In this document: piece after piece, positions 24,776 to 33,053 of the stretch
Numbering within the stretch: the stretch's first letter is position 1
How the letters are laid out: every line of letters begins with the position of its first letter
From: Streptosporangium carneum
GTDB taxonomy: Bacteria; Actinomycetota; Actinomycetes; Streptosporangiales; Streptosporangiaceae
Assembly: GCF_027922005.1 (NCBI RefSeq)
Contig: NZ_BSEV01000037.1
Span: 1-64,000, forward strand
Length of the DNA: 64,000 nt
Direction of reading: 5' to 3'
Program-made: the position numbers and the translations under genes
Notes under the pieces: model-generated
Database searches by the model: none
What the model saw: the letters and a program-made list of their open reading frames with translations, nothing else
Told to the model about the DNA's origin: nothing

Positions 24776-25548
24776 AGCCGTCCTATGTCCCGGGCCACGG
24801 CCTGCTGCGCGGCAGGACAGCCCTGGTGACCGCTGCCGCGGGCACCGGCATCGGCGGAGCCTGCGCCCGCCGCATGCTCGAGGAGGGCGCCCGCGTGGTG
24901 ATCAGCGACGCCCACGAACGGCGCCTCCTGGAGAGCCTGGCGGTCCTGGAGAAGGAGTTCGGCCCGGACGCGGTGACCGCGGTGACCTGCGACGTGACCT
25001 CGGAGGAGCAGGTCCAGAACCTGTTCGCGGTCGCGGAGGAGCGCCTCGGCCCCGTCGACGTGGTGGTCAACAACGCCGGGCTCGGCGGCACGGCCAGGCT
25101 CACCGAGATGACCGACGAGCAGTGGAGCCGGGTGCTCGACGTGACGCTCAACGGCACCATGCGCTGCACCAGGGCCGCGCTGGTCCGCATGCAGCCCAGA
25201 GGCGGAGGCGTCATCGTGAACAACGCCTCGGTGATCGGCTGGCGGGCCCAGGAGGGCCAGGCCCACTACGCGGCGGCCAAGGCCGGGGTCATGGCGCTGA
25301 CCAGGTGCGCGGCGATTGAGGCGGCGCCGTACGGCGTGCGGGTCAACGCCGTCGCCCCCTCGCTGGCCATGCACCCGCACCTGGCGAAGGTGACCACGGA
25401 GGACCTGCTGGCCGAGCTCACCAAGCGGGAGGCCCTCGGACGGTACGCCGAACCGTGGGAGGTCGCCAACGTTATCGTCTTCCTCGCGAGCGACTACTCC
25501 TCCTACATGACCGGAGAGGTCGTCTCCGTCTCCAGCCAGCACCCCTGA
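24772..25548 (+). CDS. ipdF: IpdF, hydroxy-methyl-indane CoA dehydrogenase (SDR)
   Basis: 258-residue SDR. Cofactor loop TAAAGTGIGGACARR (about 19-33), VVISDAHERRL, NNAGLGG, catalytic Ser in NNASVIGWRAQ, and YAAAK. The TAAAGTGIG loop, the SDAHERRL segment and the C-terminal SYMTGEVVSVS are as I recall from mycobacterial IpdF (Rv3559c), which oxidises the 5-hydroxyl of HIP-CoA. It heads an operon with kstR2 (14-bp gap) and fadA6. Start: ATG 24772 matches the family; GTG 24766 two codons upstream is in frame and possible. Confidence 0.88.
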   Translation: MKPSYVPGHGLLRGRTALVTAAAGTGIGGACARRMLEEGARVVISDAHERRLLESLAVLEKEFGPDAVTAVTCDVTSEEQVQNLFAVAEERLGPVDVVVNNAGLGGTARLTEMTDEQWSRVLDVTLNGTMRCTRAALVRMQPRGGGVIVNNASVIGWRAQEGQAHYAAAKAGVMALTRCAAIEAAPYGVRVNAVAPSLAMHPHLAKVTTEDLLAELTKREALGRYAEPWEVANVIVFLASDYSSYMTGEVVSVSSQHP

Positions 25549-25562
25549 GAGGTTGACACCCC

Positions 25563-26180
25563 ATGAGCCCACGACGCAGAGACTCAGAGAGCACCGCCGC
25601 CGCGCGGGCCGAGCGGCGGGCCGAGCTGCTCGCCACGGCGGCGGAGGTCTTCGCGTCGCGAGGGTACGCCTCGACCACCGTCAGGGAGGTGGCGGACGCG
25701 GCGGGCATGCTCGGCGGCAGCCTCTACTACCACTTCGACTCCAAGGAGTCGATGGCCGACGAGATCCTCTCGACCTTCCTCACCGACCTGTGGGCGTCCT
25801 ATGACCAGGTCCTCGAGTCGGGGCTCGGGGCGCGGGAGACCTTCCAGGCGTTGATCGCCGAGTCGTTCCGCTCGATCGACCGCTACCGCCCGGCGGTGGT
25901 GATCTACCAAAACGAATCCAAGCATCTGGCGGCGAATCCGCGCTTCTCCTATCTCCTCGACTCGCAGCGGCGCTTCAGGGAGATGTGGCTGTCGGTGCTG
26001 GACCGGGGCGTCCTCGAGGGCGCCTTCCGCGCAGACCTCGACACCGGCCTGATCTACCGGTTCATCCGCGACACCGTCTGGGTGGCCGCGAGCTGGTACC
26101 GGAGCGACGGCCGTCTGTCGGCGGACGAGATCGCCAGGCAGTACCTCGTGATGATCCTGGAAGGGATCCTCTCGACCTAA
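25563..26180 (+). CDS. kstR2: KstR2, TetR-family repressor of steroid ring C/D genes
   Basis: 205 residues, the size of mycobacterial KstR2. The N-terminal TetR helix-turn-helix reads STTVREVADAAGMLGGSLYY followed by HFDSKESM (about 35-65); the GGSLYYHFDSKESM recognition helix is typical of KstR2. The remainder is the all-helical ligand pocket that senses HIP-CoA in known relatives. It lies inside the ipdF-kstR2-fadA6 operon, downstream of the operator at 24690, so autoregulation is expected. The same operator upstream of echA20 implies control of both halves of the split cluster. Confidence 0.9.
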   Translation: MSPRRRDSESTAAARAERRAELLATAAEVFASRGYASTTVREVADAAGMLGGSLYYHFDSKESMADEILSTFLTDLWASYDQVLESGLGARETFQALIAESFRSIDRYRPAVVIYQNESKHLAANPRFSYLLDSQRRFREMWLSVLDRGVLEGAFRADLDTGLIYRFIRDTVWVAASWYRSDGRLSADEIARQYLVMILEGILST

Positions 26181-26202
26181 GGATCGACCTAAGGAGTTTT
26201 CG

Positions 26203-27360
26203 ATGGCGGAGGCCTACATCGTCGAAGCGGTGCGCACCCCCGTGGGCAGGCGCGGCGGCGGCCTGTCCGGGGTGCACCCCGCCGACCTGGGCGCGCACGC
26301 GCTGAAGGCGCTGGTGGAGCGTTCGGGAATCGACCCGGCGGCGGTGGAAGACGTGATCTTCGGCTGCCTCGACACGGTCGGTCCGCAGGCGGGCGACATC
26401 GCCCGCACCTGCTGGCTGGCGGCCGGGCTGCCCGAGGAGGTGCCGGGCGTCACCGTCGACCGCCAGTGCGGTTCCTCCCAGCAGGCGCTGCACTTCGCCG
26501 CGCAGGCCGTGATGTCGGGCACCACCGACCTCGTGGTCGCGGGCGGCGTGCAGAACATGTCGATGATCCCCATCGCCTACGCCTCGCGCGGCGCGACCGA
26601 GCCGCTCGGCCTGACCGACGGGCCGTACGTGGGCTCGCGCGGCTGGCAGGCCCGTTACGGCAACCAGGACGTCTCCCAGTTCAGGGGCGCCGAGATGATC
26701 GCCGAGCACTGGGACATCTCCCGCGCCGACATGGAGGCCTTCGCCTACGAGTCGCACCGGCGGGCGATCCAGGCGATCGACGAGGGCCGGTTCGAGCGTG
26801 AGATCGCCCCGCTCGAGGGAGTCTCGGCCGACGAGGGCCCGCGCAGGGACACCACGCTGGAGAAGATGGCCGGGCTGAAGCTCCTGCAGGAGGGCGGCCG
26901 GCTGACCGCCGCCGTGGCCTCGCAGATCTCCGACGGCGCCGCGGCCCTGCTGATCGCCTCGGAGGAGGCGGTGAAGGTCCACGGCCTGCGCCCCCGCGCC
27001 CGCATCCACCACATCTCGGCGCGCGGTGAGGACCCGATCCGGATGCTGTCGGCGCCCATCCCCGCCACCGCGTACGCGCTGAAGAAGTCCGGCATGTCGA
27101 TCGACGACATGGCCGCGGTCGAGATCAACGAGGCGTTCGCCTCCGTGGTGCTGGCCTGGCTGAAGGAGACCGGAGCCGACCCGGCGCGCGTCAACCCCAA
27201 CGGCGGCGCCATCGCCCTCGGCCATCCCCTCGGCGCCACCGGCTCCAGGCTGACGACCACCCTGCTCCACGAGCTCGAGCGCACCGGCGGCAGGTACGGC
27301 CTGCAGACGATGTGCGAGGGCGGCGGCCAGGCCAACGTCACCGTCATCGAACGCCTCTGA
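26203..27360 (+). CDS. fadA6: FadA6, acetyl-CoA acyltransferase (thiolase)
   Basis: 385-residue thiolase. Nucleophile Cys in DRQCGSSQQALHFA (about 86-99), NEAFA (about 310), GHPLGATGSRL and the second Cys in CEGGGQANV near the C-terminus: all catalytic elements are intact. The position directly after kstR2 matches fadA6 (Rv3556c) beside kstR2 (Rv3557c) in mycobacteria. FadA6 performs thiolytic cleavage during late ring C/D degradation. AGGAG (26192-26196) precedes ATG 26203. Confidence 0.9.
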   Translation: MAEAYIVEAVRTPVGRRGGGLSGVHPADLGAHALKALVERSGIDPAAVEDVIFGCLDTVGPQAGDIARTCWLAAGLPEEVPGVTVDRQCGSSQQALHFAAQAVMSGTTDLVVAGGVQNMSMIPIAYASRGATEPLGLTDGPYVGSRGWQARYGNQDVSQFRGAEMIAEHWDISRADMEAFAYESHRRAIQAIDEGRFEREIAPLEGVSADEGPRRDTTLEKMAGLKLLQEGGRLTAAVASQISDGAAALLIASEEAVKVHGLRPRARIHHISARGEDPIRMLSAPIPATAYALKKSGMSIDDMAAVEINEAFASVVLAWLKETGADPARVNPNGGAIALGHPLGATGSRLTTTLLHELERTGGRYGLQTMCEGGGQANVTVIERL

Positions 27361-27403
27361 CCCGACCAGGGCGTGACGTCCGGCGGACCCGGGCTCCACG
27401 GCG

Positions 27404-27435
27404 CGTGAGCGCGAGGGGCCCGGGCCGCGCTCACG
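27404..27435. terminator. Bidirectional hairpin terminator
   Basis: CGTGAGCGCG (27404-27413) pairs perfectly with CGCGCTCACG (27426-27435) with a 12-base loop. It lies between convergent fadA6 and the oxidoreductase gene and slightly overlaps the last codons of the latter. Confidence 0.65.
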
Positions 27436-28381
27436 GGATCAGGACGATCTTCCCGCGGCCGTGCCCCCGCGCGCTGAGCCGGTGCGCCTCGGCCGCCTCG
27501 GCCAGCGGGAAGGTCGCGCGGATCGGCAGACGCAGCGTCCCGGCGGCGTGCAGGGCGAGAGCCCGCTCCAGGGCCTGGGCGGTGTAGTCCGCGTCGCCGC
27601 CCCCGGTGAAACGCGCGCCGGCGGACTCCGCCTCCACCGGGTCCACGATGCTGACCACCCGCTCGGGTCCGCCGAGCAGTTCGACGGAACCGGCCACGGC
27701 GCCGCCGACGGCGTCCAGCGCGGCGTCCACGCCGTCGGGCGCGGCCTCGCGGATCCGGTCGAACACCCCCTCGCCGTAGCTGACGGGGACCGCGCCCAGC
27801 TCACGCAGGTAGTCGTGGTTGGCCTCGCTCGCCGTTGCGACCACACGGGCGCCCGCCGCGACCGCGAACTGGACGACGAGGCCGCCGACGCTGCCCGCCG
27901 CCCCGTGGACCAGCAGGGTGTCACCGGCGGTGACCTTGAGGAGTTCCAGCGTGCGGTAGGCCGTCTCGGCGGACGAGTGCAGCCCCGACGCCGCCCCCCA
28001 GTCCAGGTCGGCGGGCTTGGCCCCGAGCCGGTCCGCGCCCGCCAGGGCGTACTCGGCGTACGCGCCCGAGACCGGCCCGAACACCTCGTCGCCGACGGAC
28101 CGGGCGGTGACGCCCTCTCCGACGGCCACGACCACACCGGCCGCCTCGACGCCCAGGACGTGCGGCAGGCTCACCGGGAAGAAGTCCTTCAGCAGGCCCG
28201 CGCGGATCTTCCAGTCGACCGGGTTGACCCCGGCGGCGTGAACCCGCAGCAGCACCTGGCCGGGGCCGGGGGAGGGGACGGGGGCCTCGGCGAGCCGCAG
28301 CTCCTCGGGCTCGCCGTACGAGGAGAACACGATCGACCTGGCGTCGGCCGGGACGTCGGTGGAAACACTCGAGTCAGACAT
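27431..28381 (-). CDS. NAD(P)H quinone oxidoreductase-like MDR protein
   Basis: 316-residue zinc-free medium-chain dehydrogenase. N-terminal GroES-like half with HAAGVNPVDWKIRAG and PHVLGVEAAGVVVAVGEGV; the C-terminal Rossmann half has GDTLLVHGAAGSVGGLVVQF (about 145-165). The zinc-binding Cys/His/Glu set is absent, as in quinone oxidoreductase/zeta-crystallin relatives that reduce quinones or enones with NADPH. ATG 28381 is preferred; the longer frame to 28723 extends into the divergent regulator's promoter. The divergent XRE gene (28578) is the likely regulator. Confidence 0.87.
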   Translation of the reverse strand: MSDSSVSTDVPADARSIVFSSYGEPEELRLAEAPVPSPGPGQVLLRVHAAGVNPVDWKIRAGLLKDFFPVSLPHVLGVEAAGVVVAVGEGVTARSVGDEVFGPVSGAYAEYALAGADRLGAKPADLDWGAASGLHSSAETAYRTLELLKVTAGDTLLVHGAAGSVGGLVVQFAVAAGARVVATASEANHDYLRELGAVPVSYGEGVFDRIREAAPDGVDAALDAVGGAVAGSVELLGGPERVVSIVDPVEAESAGARFTGGGDADYTAQALERALALHAAGTLRLPIRATFPLAEAAEAHRLSARGHGRGKIVLIP

Positions 28382-28513
28382 GGTTGATCGCCCTGGGTTT
28401 CGCTCGGGGGCGGCAGTGCGCCCTGGACGGAGGGGAGCGGGCGGCACGCCGTGCCTCCCGTGCCGACGACGCTGCCACCTCGCGCGGACGGTGAGGAGCG
28501 GAGCGCTTTCCCT

Positions 28514-28528
28514 AGGATCCACAATCCT
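28514..28528. promoter_or_regulatory. Possible operator dyad in divergent region
   Basis: AGGAT-CCACA-ATCCT is a perfect 5-bp inverted repeat with a 5-base spacer, in the divergent promoter between the oxidoreductase and XRE genes, close to a TATGGAA -10-like element. Short enough to arise by chance; plausible XRE site. Confidence 0.35.
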
Positions 28529-28577
28529 GGTATGGAAACTGGGAATCCCGGTGCGGAGCGGAGTGTTCGGCGTGGTG

Positions 28578-29381
28578 ATGAACGACATGAACAGGGTGGA
28601 TCTCGCCGACTTCCTGCGCCGGTCCCGCGGACGGCTGCGGCCCTCCGACGTGGGGCTGCCCGAGGGGCCCCGCCGCCGCACGCCGGGCCTCCGGCGCGAG
28701 GAGGTCGCCCAGTTGTCCGGCATGTCCTCCGACTACTACATGCGCATCGAGCAGGCCCGCAGTCCGCAGCCGTCGACGCAGATGCTCGCCGCGCTCGCGC
28801 GGGCGCTGCGGCTCAGCGACGACGAGCGCGACCATCTGTACCTGCTCTCCGGCCACCACCCGCCCCTCGCCCGTCCCGCCGGAGAGAAGATCGCTCCTGG
28901 GATGCGTCACCTGCTGGAGCAGCTGCGGGACACCCCGGTCCAGGTGGTCAACGACCTGGGATACCTGCTCGCGCAGAACGCGAAGGCGAAGGCTCTGTTC
29001 GATCCCGTGTGCAGGGTCGACGGCGAGGACGCCAACGTCGTGTGGGCCTGGTTCACCGACCCCCGGATACGGGAGCCCTACACGGCGGAGGAGTGGAAGC
29101 GCTGCAGCCATCATCAGGTCGCCGACCTGCGCGCGGCCGTCGCCAGACGAGGCGGCGACGCGGCCTCGACGCACCTGGTCCGGCGGCTGCGGGCGCGCAG
29201 CGACGAGTTCGCCGCGCTGTGGGAGCTGCACGAGGTCGGCCTCTACCGGAACTACCGGATCCGGATGCGGCATCCCACGACCGGAACGCTCGAGTTCGAC
29301 GTGGAGACGCTGCTCACCCCCGCCTCCGACCAGCGTCTGCGGATCTTCACCACCCCGCAGGGCGCCCCGGACGCCGGATGA
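28578..29381 (+). CDS. XRE-family regulator with MmyB-like sensor domain
   Basis: 267 residues. The N-terminal Cro/C1 helix-turn-helix is GLRREEVAQLSGMSSDYYMR followed by IEQARSPQPS (about 37-66). The C-terminal part (about 95-265) contains VNDLGYLLAQNAKAKAL, WAWFTDPRIREPY and FDVETLLTPASDQRL, typical of the MmyB-like ligand-binding region of actinobacterial XRE regulators, which are usually divergent from an oxidoreductase that they repress. GTG 28575, ATG 28578 and ATG 28587 are all possible starts. The gene ends before a strong terminator shared with the convergent lectin gene. Confidence 0.88.
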   Translation: MNDMNRVDLADFLRRSRGRLRPSDVGLPEGPRRRTPGLRREEVAQLSGMSSDYYMRIEQARSPQPSTQMLAALARALRLSDDERDHLYLLSGHHPPLARPAGEKIAPGMRHLLEQLRDTPVQVVNDLGYLLAQNAKAKALFDPVCRVDGEDANVVWAWFTDPRIREPYTAEEWKRCSHHQVADLRAAVARRGGDAASTHLVRRLRARSDEFAALWELHEVGLYRNYRIRMRHPTTGTLEFDVETLLTPASDQRLRIFTTPQGAPDAG

Positions 29382-29505
29382 CCGCGCTTCCCGGGCAGGG
29401 CGCCCGCCCCGCACCGCCGCATCCGGCGGCAGGAGAGCGCCCGTGCGGGAAGGACGTGGCCGAGGATCCGGGGGCGGGCCCGCCCGGGCGCTCACCGAGG
29501 AAGTC

Positions 29506-29543
29506 CGGCTGTGCCCTGAGCAGCGGAGATCAGGGCACAGCCG
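29506..29543. terminator. Perfect 14-bp hairpin terminator
   Basis: CGGCTGTGCCCTGA (29506-29519) pairs perfectly with TCAGGGCACAGCCG (29530-29543), loop 10 bases. It separates the convergent XRE regulator and ricin-type lectin genes and can serve both. Confidence 0.88.
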
Positions 29544-29549
29544 CGCACG

Positions 29550-30068
29550 TCAGGAGAGGGTGGCGTCCAGTTTGATCTGGCCGCTCTGGACGGTCCATTT
29601 CTGGTTGCGGTGGTTCAGGCAGGTCCAGAGCCGGACCTTGGTGTTGTTGGCCCAGTCGTTGGTGGCGTCCAGGCAGACCTCGCGGTCGGTGCCGATGGTG
29701 GCGTCCAGTTTGATCTGGCCGTCCTGGACGGTCCATTTCTGGTTGCGGTGGTTCAGGCAGGTCCAGAGCCGGACCTTGGTGTTGTTGGCCCAGTCGTTGG
29801 TGGCGTCCAGGCAGACCTCGCGGTCGGTGCCGATGGTGGCGTCCAGTTTGATCTGGCCGCTCTGGACGGTCCATTTCTGGTTGCGGTGGTTCAGGCAGGT
29901 CCAGAGCCGGACGTCGGTGTTGTTGGCCCAGTCGTTGGTGGCGTCCAGGCACACCGGGGCCTGCCGCGCGACCTGGGCGGCCGACGCCGGCGCGACCGCC
30001 GCCGCCGTCAGCGCGGCCGCGCCGACCACCGTCGCGGCCAGCAGGCGGTTGAGAGACTTGCCGTGCAT
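29550..30068 (-). CDS. Secreted ricin-B-type lectin made of three near-identical repeats
   Basis: 172 residues. Sec signal peptide (about 1-31, ending ASA-AQ), then three 46-residue repeats each with VCLDATNDWANNTKVRLWTC and LNHRNQKW, the QxW-type motif of ricin-B/CBM13 beta-trefoils. Three such units make exactly one beta-trefoil, so the mature protein is a single stand-alone carbohydrate-binding domain with no attached enzyme. Repeats are almost identical at both protein and DNA level. The conserved Cys pair in each repeat probably forms a disulfide. ATG 30068 follows GGGGAA. Likely extracellular glycan binding. Confidence 0.88.
   Translation of the reverse strand: MHGKSLNRLLAATVVGAAALTAAAVAPASAAQVARQAPVCLDATNDWANNTDVRLWTCLNHRNQKWTVQSGQIKLDATIGTDREVCLDATNDWANNTKVRLWTCLNHRNQKWTVQDGQIKLDATIGTDREVCLDATNDWANNTKVRLWTCLNHRNQKWTVQSGQIKLDATLS
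29561..29974 (-). repeat. Three 138-bp in-frame tandem repeats
   Basis: Units start at 29561, 29699 and 29837. The first two differ at two or three bases; the third diverges mainly at the signal-peptide-proximal end. They encode the lectin's trefoil repeats. Confidence 0.9.
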
Positions 30069-30214
30069 GGGGTTCCCCTTTCATGAGGATGACGGGCTCG
30101 CCGCGCCGACGCCACAGCCGTCGCACGTGGAGGCGAGCCGGGAGACATCCGCGCCGGTCCGTTCCCGGAGTCGGCGCGGGCGGTCCTTGACGGGCCCGCG
30201 GGGCAGGGCGGGAG

Positions 30215-30778
30215 TCAGCCCGCGGGCTGGATGACGAACAGCGGGGCGTGAACGCCCGGAGGAAGCAGCAGGACCTTCTTGGGCAGCAGGCTGCGGTCCT
30301 CGGCGAAGTGCCGTCCGATGTACTGGTCGGTGCCGGCCAGTCTGATCGTGGCGATCCAGGCCACGTCGTCGGCCTCTTCCGGCGTGAGGTCGTCCGCCTC
30401 GTCCGAGGGGGGAGACTCCACGGCGAAGACCGAGTTGGGGGGCGCCTGGTCGGGCTCGCTCACCAGGAGCTGGGTGAAGGGCTCGGTGGTGGAGGCGTAG
30501 ACCAGGCCGCCGGTGTTCTCGTCCTGGAGGCGGACGCCGCCGGAGGCGCGGATGACGCGGAACCCGGTGGCGGGAGGCGCGGGCAGCAGGGCGGCGAAGA
30601 CCCTGTCATGGATGTTCACCACGTGTGCTCCGCCGATCCTGAGAACGACCCTGGACGGGAGGGAGACCAGGTCCGCGCCGTCGGCGGAGGCGGCGGGCGG
30701 CCCGGGAGCCAGGACGGCGGCCAGGAGGGCGGCCAGAAGGGCGGCCAGGACGGTCGGGCGGACGCGTGTCAGGCGCAT
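30215..30778 (-). CDS. Secreted protein of unknown function (possible I66-like inhibitor)
   Basis: 187 residues with a clear Sec signal peptide (TVLAALLAALLAAVLAPGPP, cleavage near residue 31-33). The mature part has no transmembrane segment and a beta-rich pattern (RVVLRIGGAHVVNIHD, WIATIRLAGTDQYIGRHF) with an acidic loop near residues 125-140. The pattern faintly recalls beta-trefoil serine peptidase inhibitors of family I66, but key motifs cannot be confirmed by eye. It is 183 bp downstream of, and co-oriented with, a secreted S41 peptidase, a context in which an inhibitor would make sense. Treat as hypothetical. Confidence 0.7.
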   Translation of the reverse strand: MRLTRVRPTVLAALLAALLAAVLAPGPPAASADGADLVSLPSRVVLRIGGAHVVNIHDRVFAALLPAPPATGFRVIRASGGVRLQDENTGGLVYASTTEPFTQLLVSEPDQAPPNSVFAVESPPSDEADDLTPEEADDVAWIATIRLAGTDQYIGRHFAEDRSLLPKKVLLLPPGVHAPLFVIQPAG

Positions 30779-30961
30779 GTCCTCTGTGTCTTTCCTCGAG
30801 GGCGGAGGGTGCCGGGCGACGAGTCACTCCGGCACCACACATCACAGAAAGGATGCAGTCGATTACGCTCGGTCGCTGTAGCCTCAGGGTGACGCTGCCG
30901 TACTCACCTCCACCCGGGCCCGCGCCGCCGTTCCCGGTCCCGGCGGACGCCGTCCCAGCGG

Positions 30962-32437
30962 TCAGCGGGCGGCCGCGCCCTTCCCCGTGCCGATGGCCGT
31001 GGACGCGTCCGTTCCCGCCGCCTTGAGCCGGGCGCGGGCCTCGTCGAGGGCCGAGTCGCGTCCGGAGTCGAGTTCCTCGTCGGTGAAGACCGGGGTGCGG
31101 ACGTGAGGCGGGATCCCCGCGCCCTCGAACGTCCTGCCCGCGCGGGTGCGGTAGTCCTCGTTGGACAGGCCGAACTGCCAGCCGTTGGGCAGCGTCCGGC
31201 TCAGGATGTCGGAGAAGGCTCCCTGGGTCTCGACGCCGATCCTGAGCGGCTCGGGCCCGCGCTCCATCAGTCCCATGACGAAGGTCTCGCCCGCGCTGAC
31301 GGTCAGGTCGCCGGTCAGGACGGCGACCGGACCGGTGTAGATCGGGGCGCGGGCGGGTTTGACCGTGATCGTGCCGGGCCGGGTGAAACGAGCCGGGTCC
31401 GCGGGGTGGTTGCGCGCCCGCTTCGTGTACGCGGTGTAGGGCCTGCCGGTCAGACGGGAGGCGATCCGCAGCCCGAGGTCGTCGTAGCCGCCGGTGTTGT
31501 AGCGGACGTCGACGATCAGGCCGCGCAGGTCGCGGACGCGCGAGGCGGTGAACACGGCGTCGAGCGCCCGGTCCAGCTCGGCCCGGTCGGCGGCGAGACC
31601 GCCGGCCCCCTTGGTGTAGCCCGCCATGCCCGTGACCCGCAGGTAGCCCAGGCCGTCGGGCAGGTCGGCGTAGCCCACCTCCCCGTTGGCCCAGGTGCGC
31701 AGCGGGGCGCCCAGGTTCCTGGCGACCGCCTTGTCGACCCTGGCCCGCAGCTCCGCCAGCGGCTCGTGCGCCCGCGTGCCCGGACGCCCGCCGAAATAGA
31801 AGTGCTCGTCGTCCCACGAGACGCCGGTGTGGGCGTCGCCAAGCGGTTTGATCATGGCGGTGAGGATCTCGAACAGGCGCTCGTCGCTCGTGTTCGCGTT
31901 CACCCGGGGCCGGTACCGGTCCCGTACGGCCCGCCAGTCGACGCCCTTGGCCCCGAAGTCGAGGTAGTTCTCGGCGAAGGTCGTCCAGAAGACGTCGAAG
32001 GTCGTCACCGGGTCCTTGGGGGTGGGCTTGGAGCACTGCTCGGGCAGGGCGCGCAGCCGTAGGAGGCCGAGGGGCGTCAGGGCGCCCGTGTAGCGGGCCC
32101 GCGCGCGGTCACGGCCGTCGGCCCGCAGGGTCAGCGTGGGCAGGCCGCTCCCGCCGAACGCCACCGTGCCGCCGCGGGCGGGTCCGCGCCGTTTCATGGT
32201 GCCGGCCGGCAGACAGCTGATCGACGTCGTCTGGTACAGCCGCAGCCGCCCGTCCTCGATCGCCAGCACCATGCCGTACCCGTCGCTCTTCCAGACGCCG
32301 TCCAGTGTCCCCCGCGCCACGGCGCCCGCGGTCGTCACGGGTTCCGCGAACGCCGGGGGCACGGTGGCCACCGCGGTCGCCAGCACGGCAGCCGCGGTCA
32401 ACGCCGTGGCCGTTCTCGTTCTGATCTTCATGACCAC
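30962..32437 (-). CDS. Secreted S41-family peptidase
   Basis: 491 residues. Signal peptide about 1-32 (ending AFA-EP). An N-terminal beta domain (about 45-140) precedes the S41 (C-terminal processing/tricorn-core type) peptidase: FDVFWTTFAENYLDFGAKGV, LGDAHTGV, LRGLIVDVRYNTGGYDD (about 305-322) and the nucleophile Ser in LTGDLTVSAGETFVMGLM (about 388). No PDZ domain is obvious between the cap and core. Extracellular, probably degrades peptides; substrate unknown. GTG 32437 or ATG 32431 may start it. A shorter copy-like fragment of its C-terminal region appears at 51.3 kb. Confidence 0.87.
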   Translation of the reverse strand: MVMKIRTRTATALTAAAVLATAVATVPPAFAEPVTTAGAVARGTLDGVWKSDGYGMVLAIEDGRLRLYQTTSISCLPAGTMKRRGPARGGTVAFGGSGLPTLTLRADGRDRARARYTGALTPLGLLRLRALPEQCSKPTPKDPVTTFDVFWTTFAENYLDFGAKGVDWRAVRDRYRPRVNANTSDERLFEILTAMIKPLGDAHTGVSWDDEHFYFGGRPGTRAHEPLAELRARVDKAVARNLGAPLRTWANGEVGYADLPDGLGYLRVTGMAGYTKGAGGLAADRAELDRALDAVFTASRVRDLRGLIVDVRYNTGGYDDLGLRIASRLTGRPYTAYTKRARNHPADPARFTRPGTITVKPARAPIYTGPVAVLTGDLTVSAGETFVMGLMERGPEPLRIGVETQGAFSDILSRTLPNGWQFGLSNEDYRTRAGRTFEGAGIPPHVRTPVFTDEELDSGRDSALDEARARLKAAGTDASTAIGTGKGAAAR

Positions 32438-32602
32438 GACGCTATTGACCGTCAGGGCGCGGGGGATCGTCCCGCCGCAGGGTCCCGGCCTCGTGCCGGA
32501 GGCGCAAACCGCCGGCTACCCGGGTCGTAGACCGTCTCGCCGGAATTGAACTTTGGTATATCCGTCCTTCCGTCCCGTCGGCGACCGCGACTCCCCTGCG
32601 GC

Positions 32603-33028
32603 TCAGTCCCTCCGGTACCGCTCGGCCAGGTCGTGCGCGATGGACGCGACCTCGGGTTCGGCATCCGACTCAAGCCGAACGAGAACCGGCACGGCGTCAC
32701 GGAAAGCGCGGTCGACCGCGACCTCCCACTCGATCCTCCCGACGTAGTTCCCCGCGTATTCGGGCCGGGCGTGCCTGGCGGAGTTCCGCCAGGCGTGCGA
32801 CGCGCGGGAGATCCGGGCCACGAGTCGCAGCACTTCGCCTCGGACGATCGACCTCCCGGACACGATGACGTCGATCAGGGCGGGCAGGGCGGTGGCGGTC
32901 TCCCCGCTCACCGCCACACCCTGGGGACAGATCCTGTTCTTGAGGTGAAAGAGCGCGTCGGTGGCCGACTCCACGTCTCCACTGCGAACCGTCCGCAGCA
33001 GATCGTGCAGTTCGCGACTGTCCGGCAC
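32603..33028 (-). CDS. Putative immunity protein to the RHS toxin (HEAT-like)
   Basis: 141 residues, all-helical by inspection, with two HEAT-like helical pairs (SGDVESATDALFHLKNRI; AVPVLVRLESDAEPEVASI). GTG 33028 follows GGGAGGT on the minus strand at the right spacing; an upstream in-frame extension would overlap the toxin gene. It begins 25 bp downstream of the RHS toxin on the same strand, the standard place for a polymorphic-toxin immunity gene. The function is inferred from this position and the small helical form; no specific immunity family is recognised. Confidence 0.7.
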   Translation of the reverse strand: MPDSRELHDLLRTVRSGDVESATDALFHLKNRICPQGVAVSGETATALPALIDVIVSGRSIVRGEVLRLVARISRASHAWRNSARHARPEYAGNYVGRIEWEVAVDRAFRDAVPVLVRLESDAEPEVASIAHDLAERYRRD

Positions 33029-33053
33029 CTCACACCTCCCGTCGACATCCGGC

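Noticed and set aside
29561-29974. CRISPR or mobile element repeat
   Set aside because: Three contiguous 138-bp coding repeats of a lectin, not separated by spacers.
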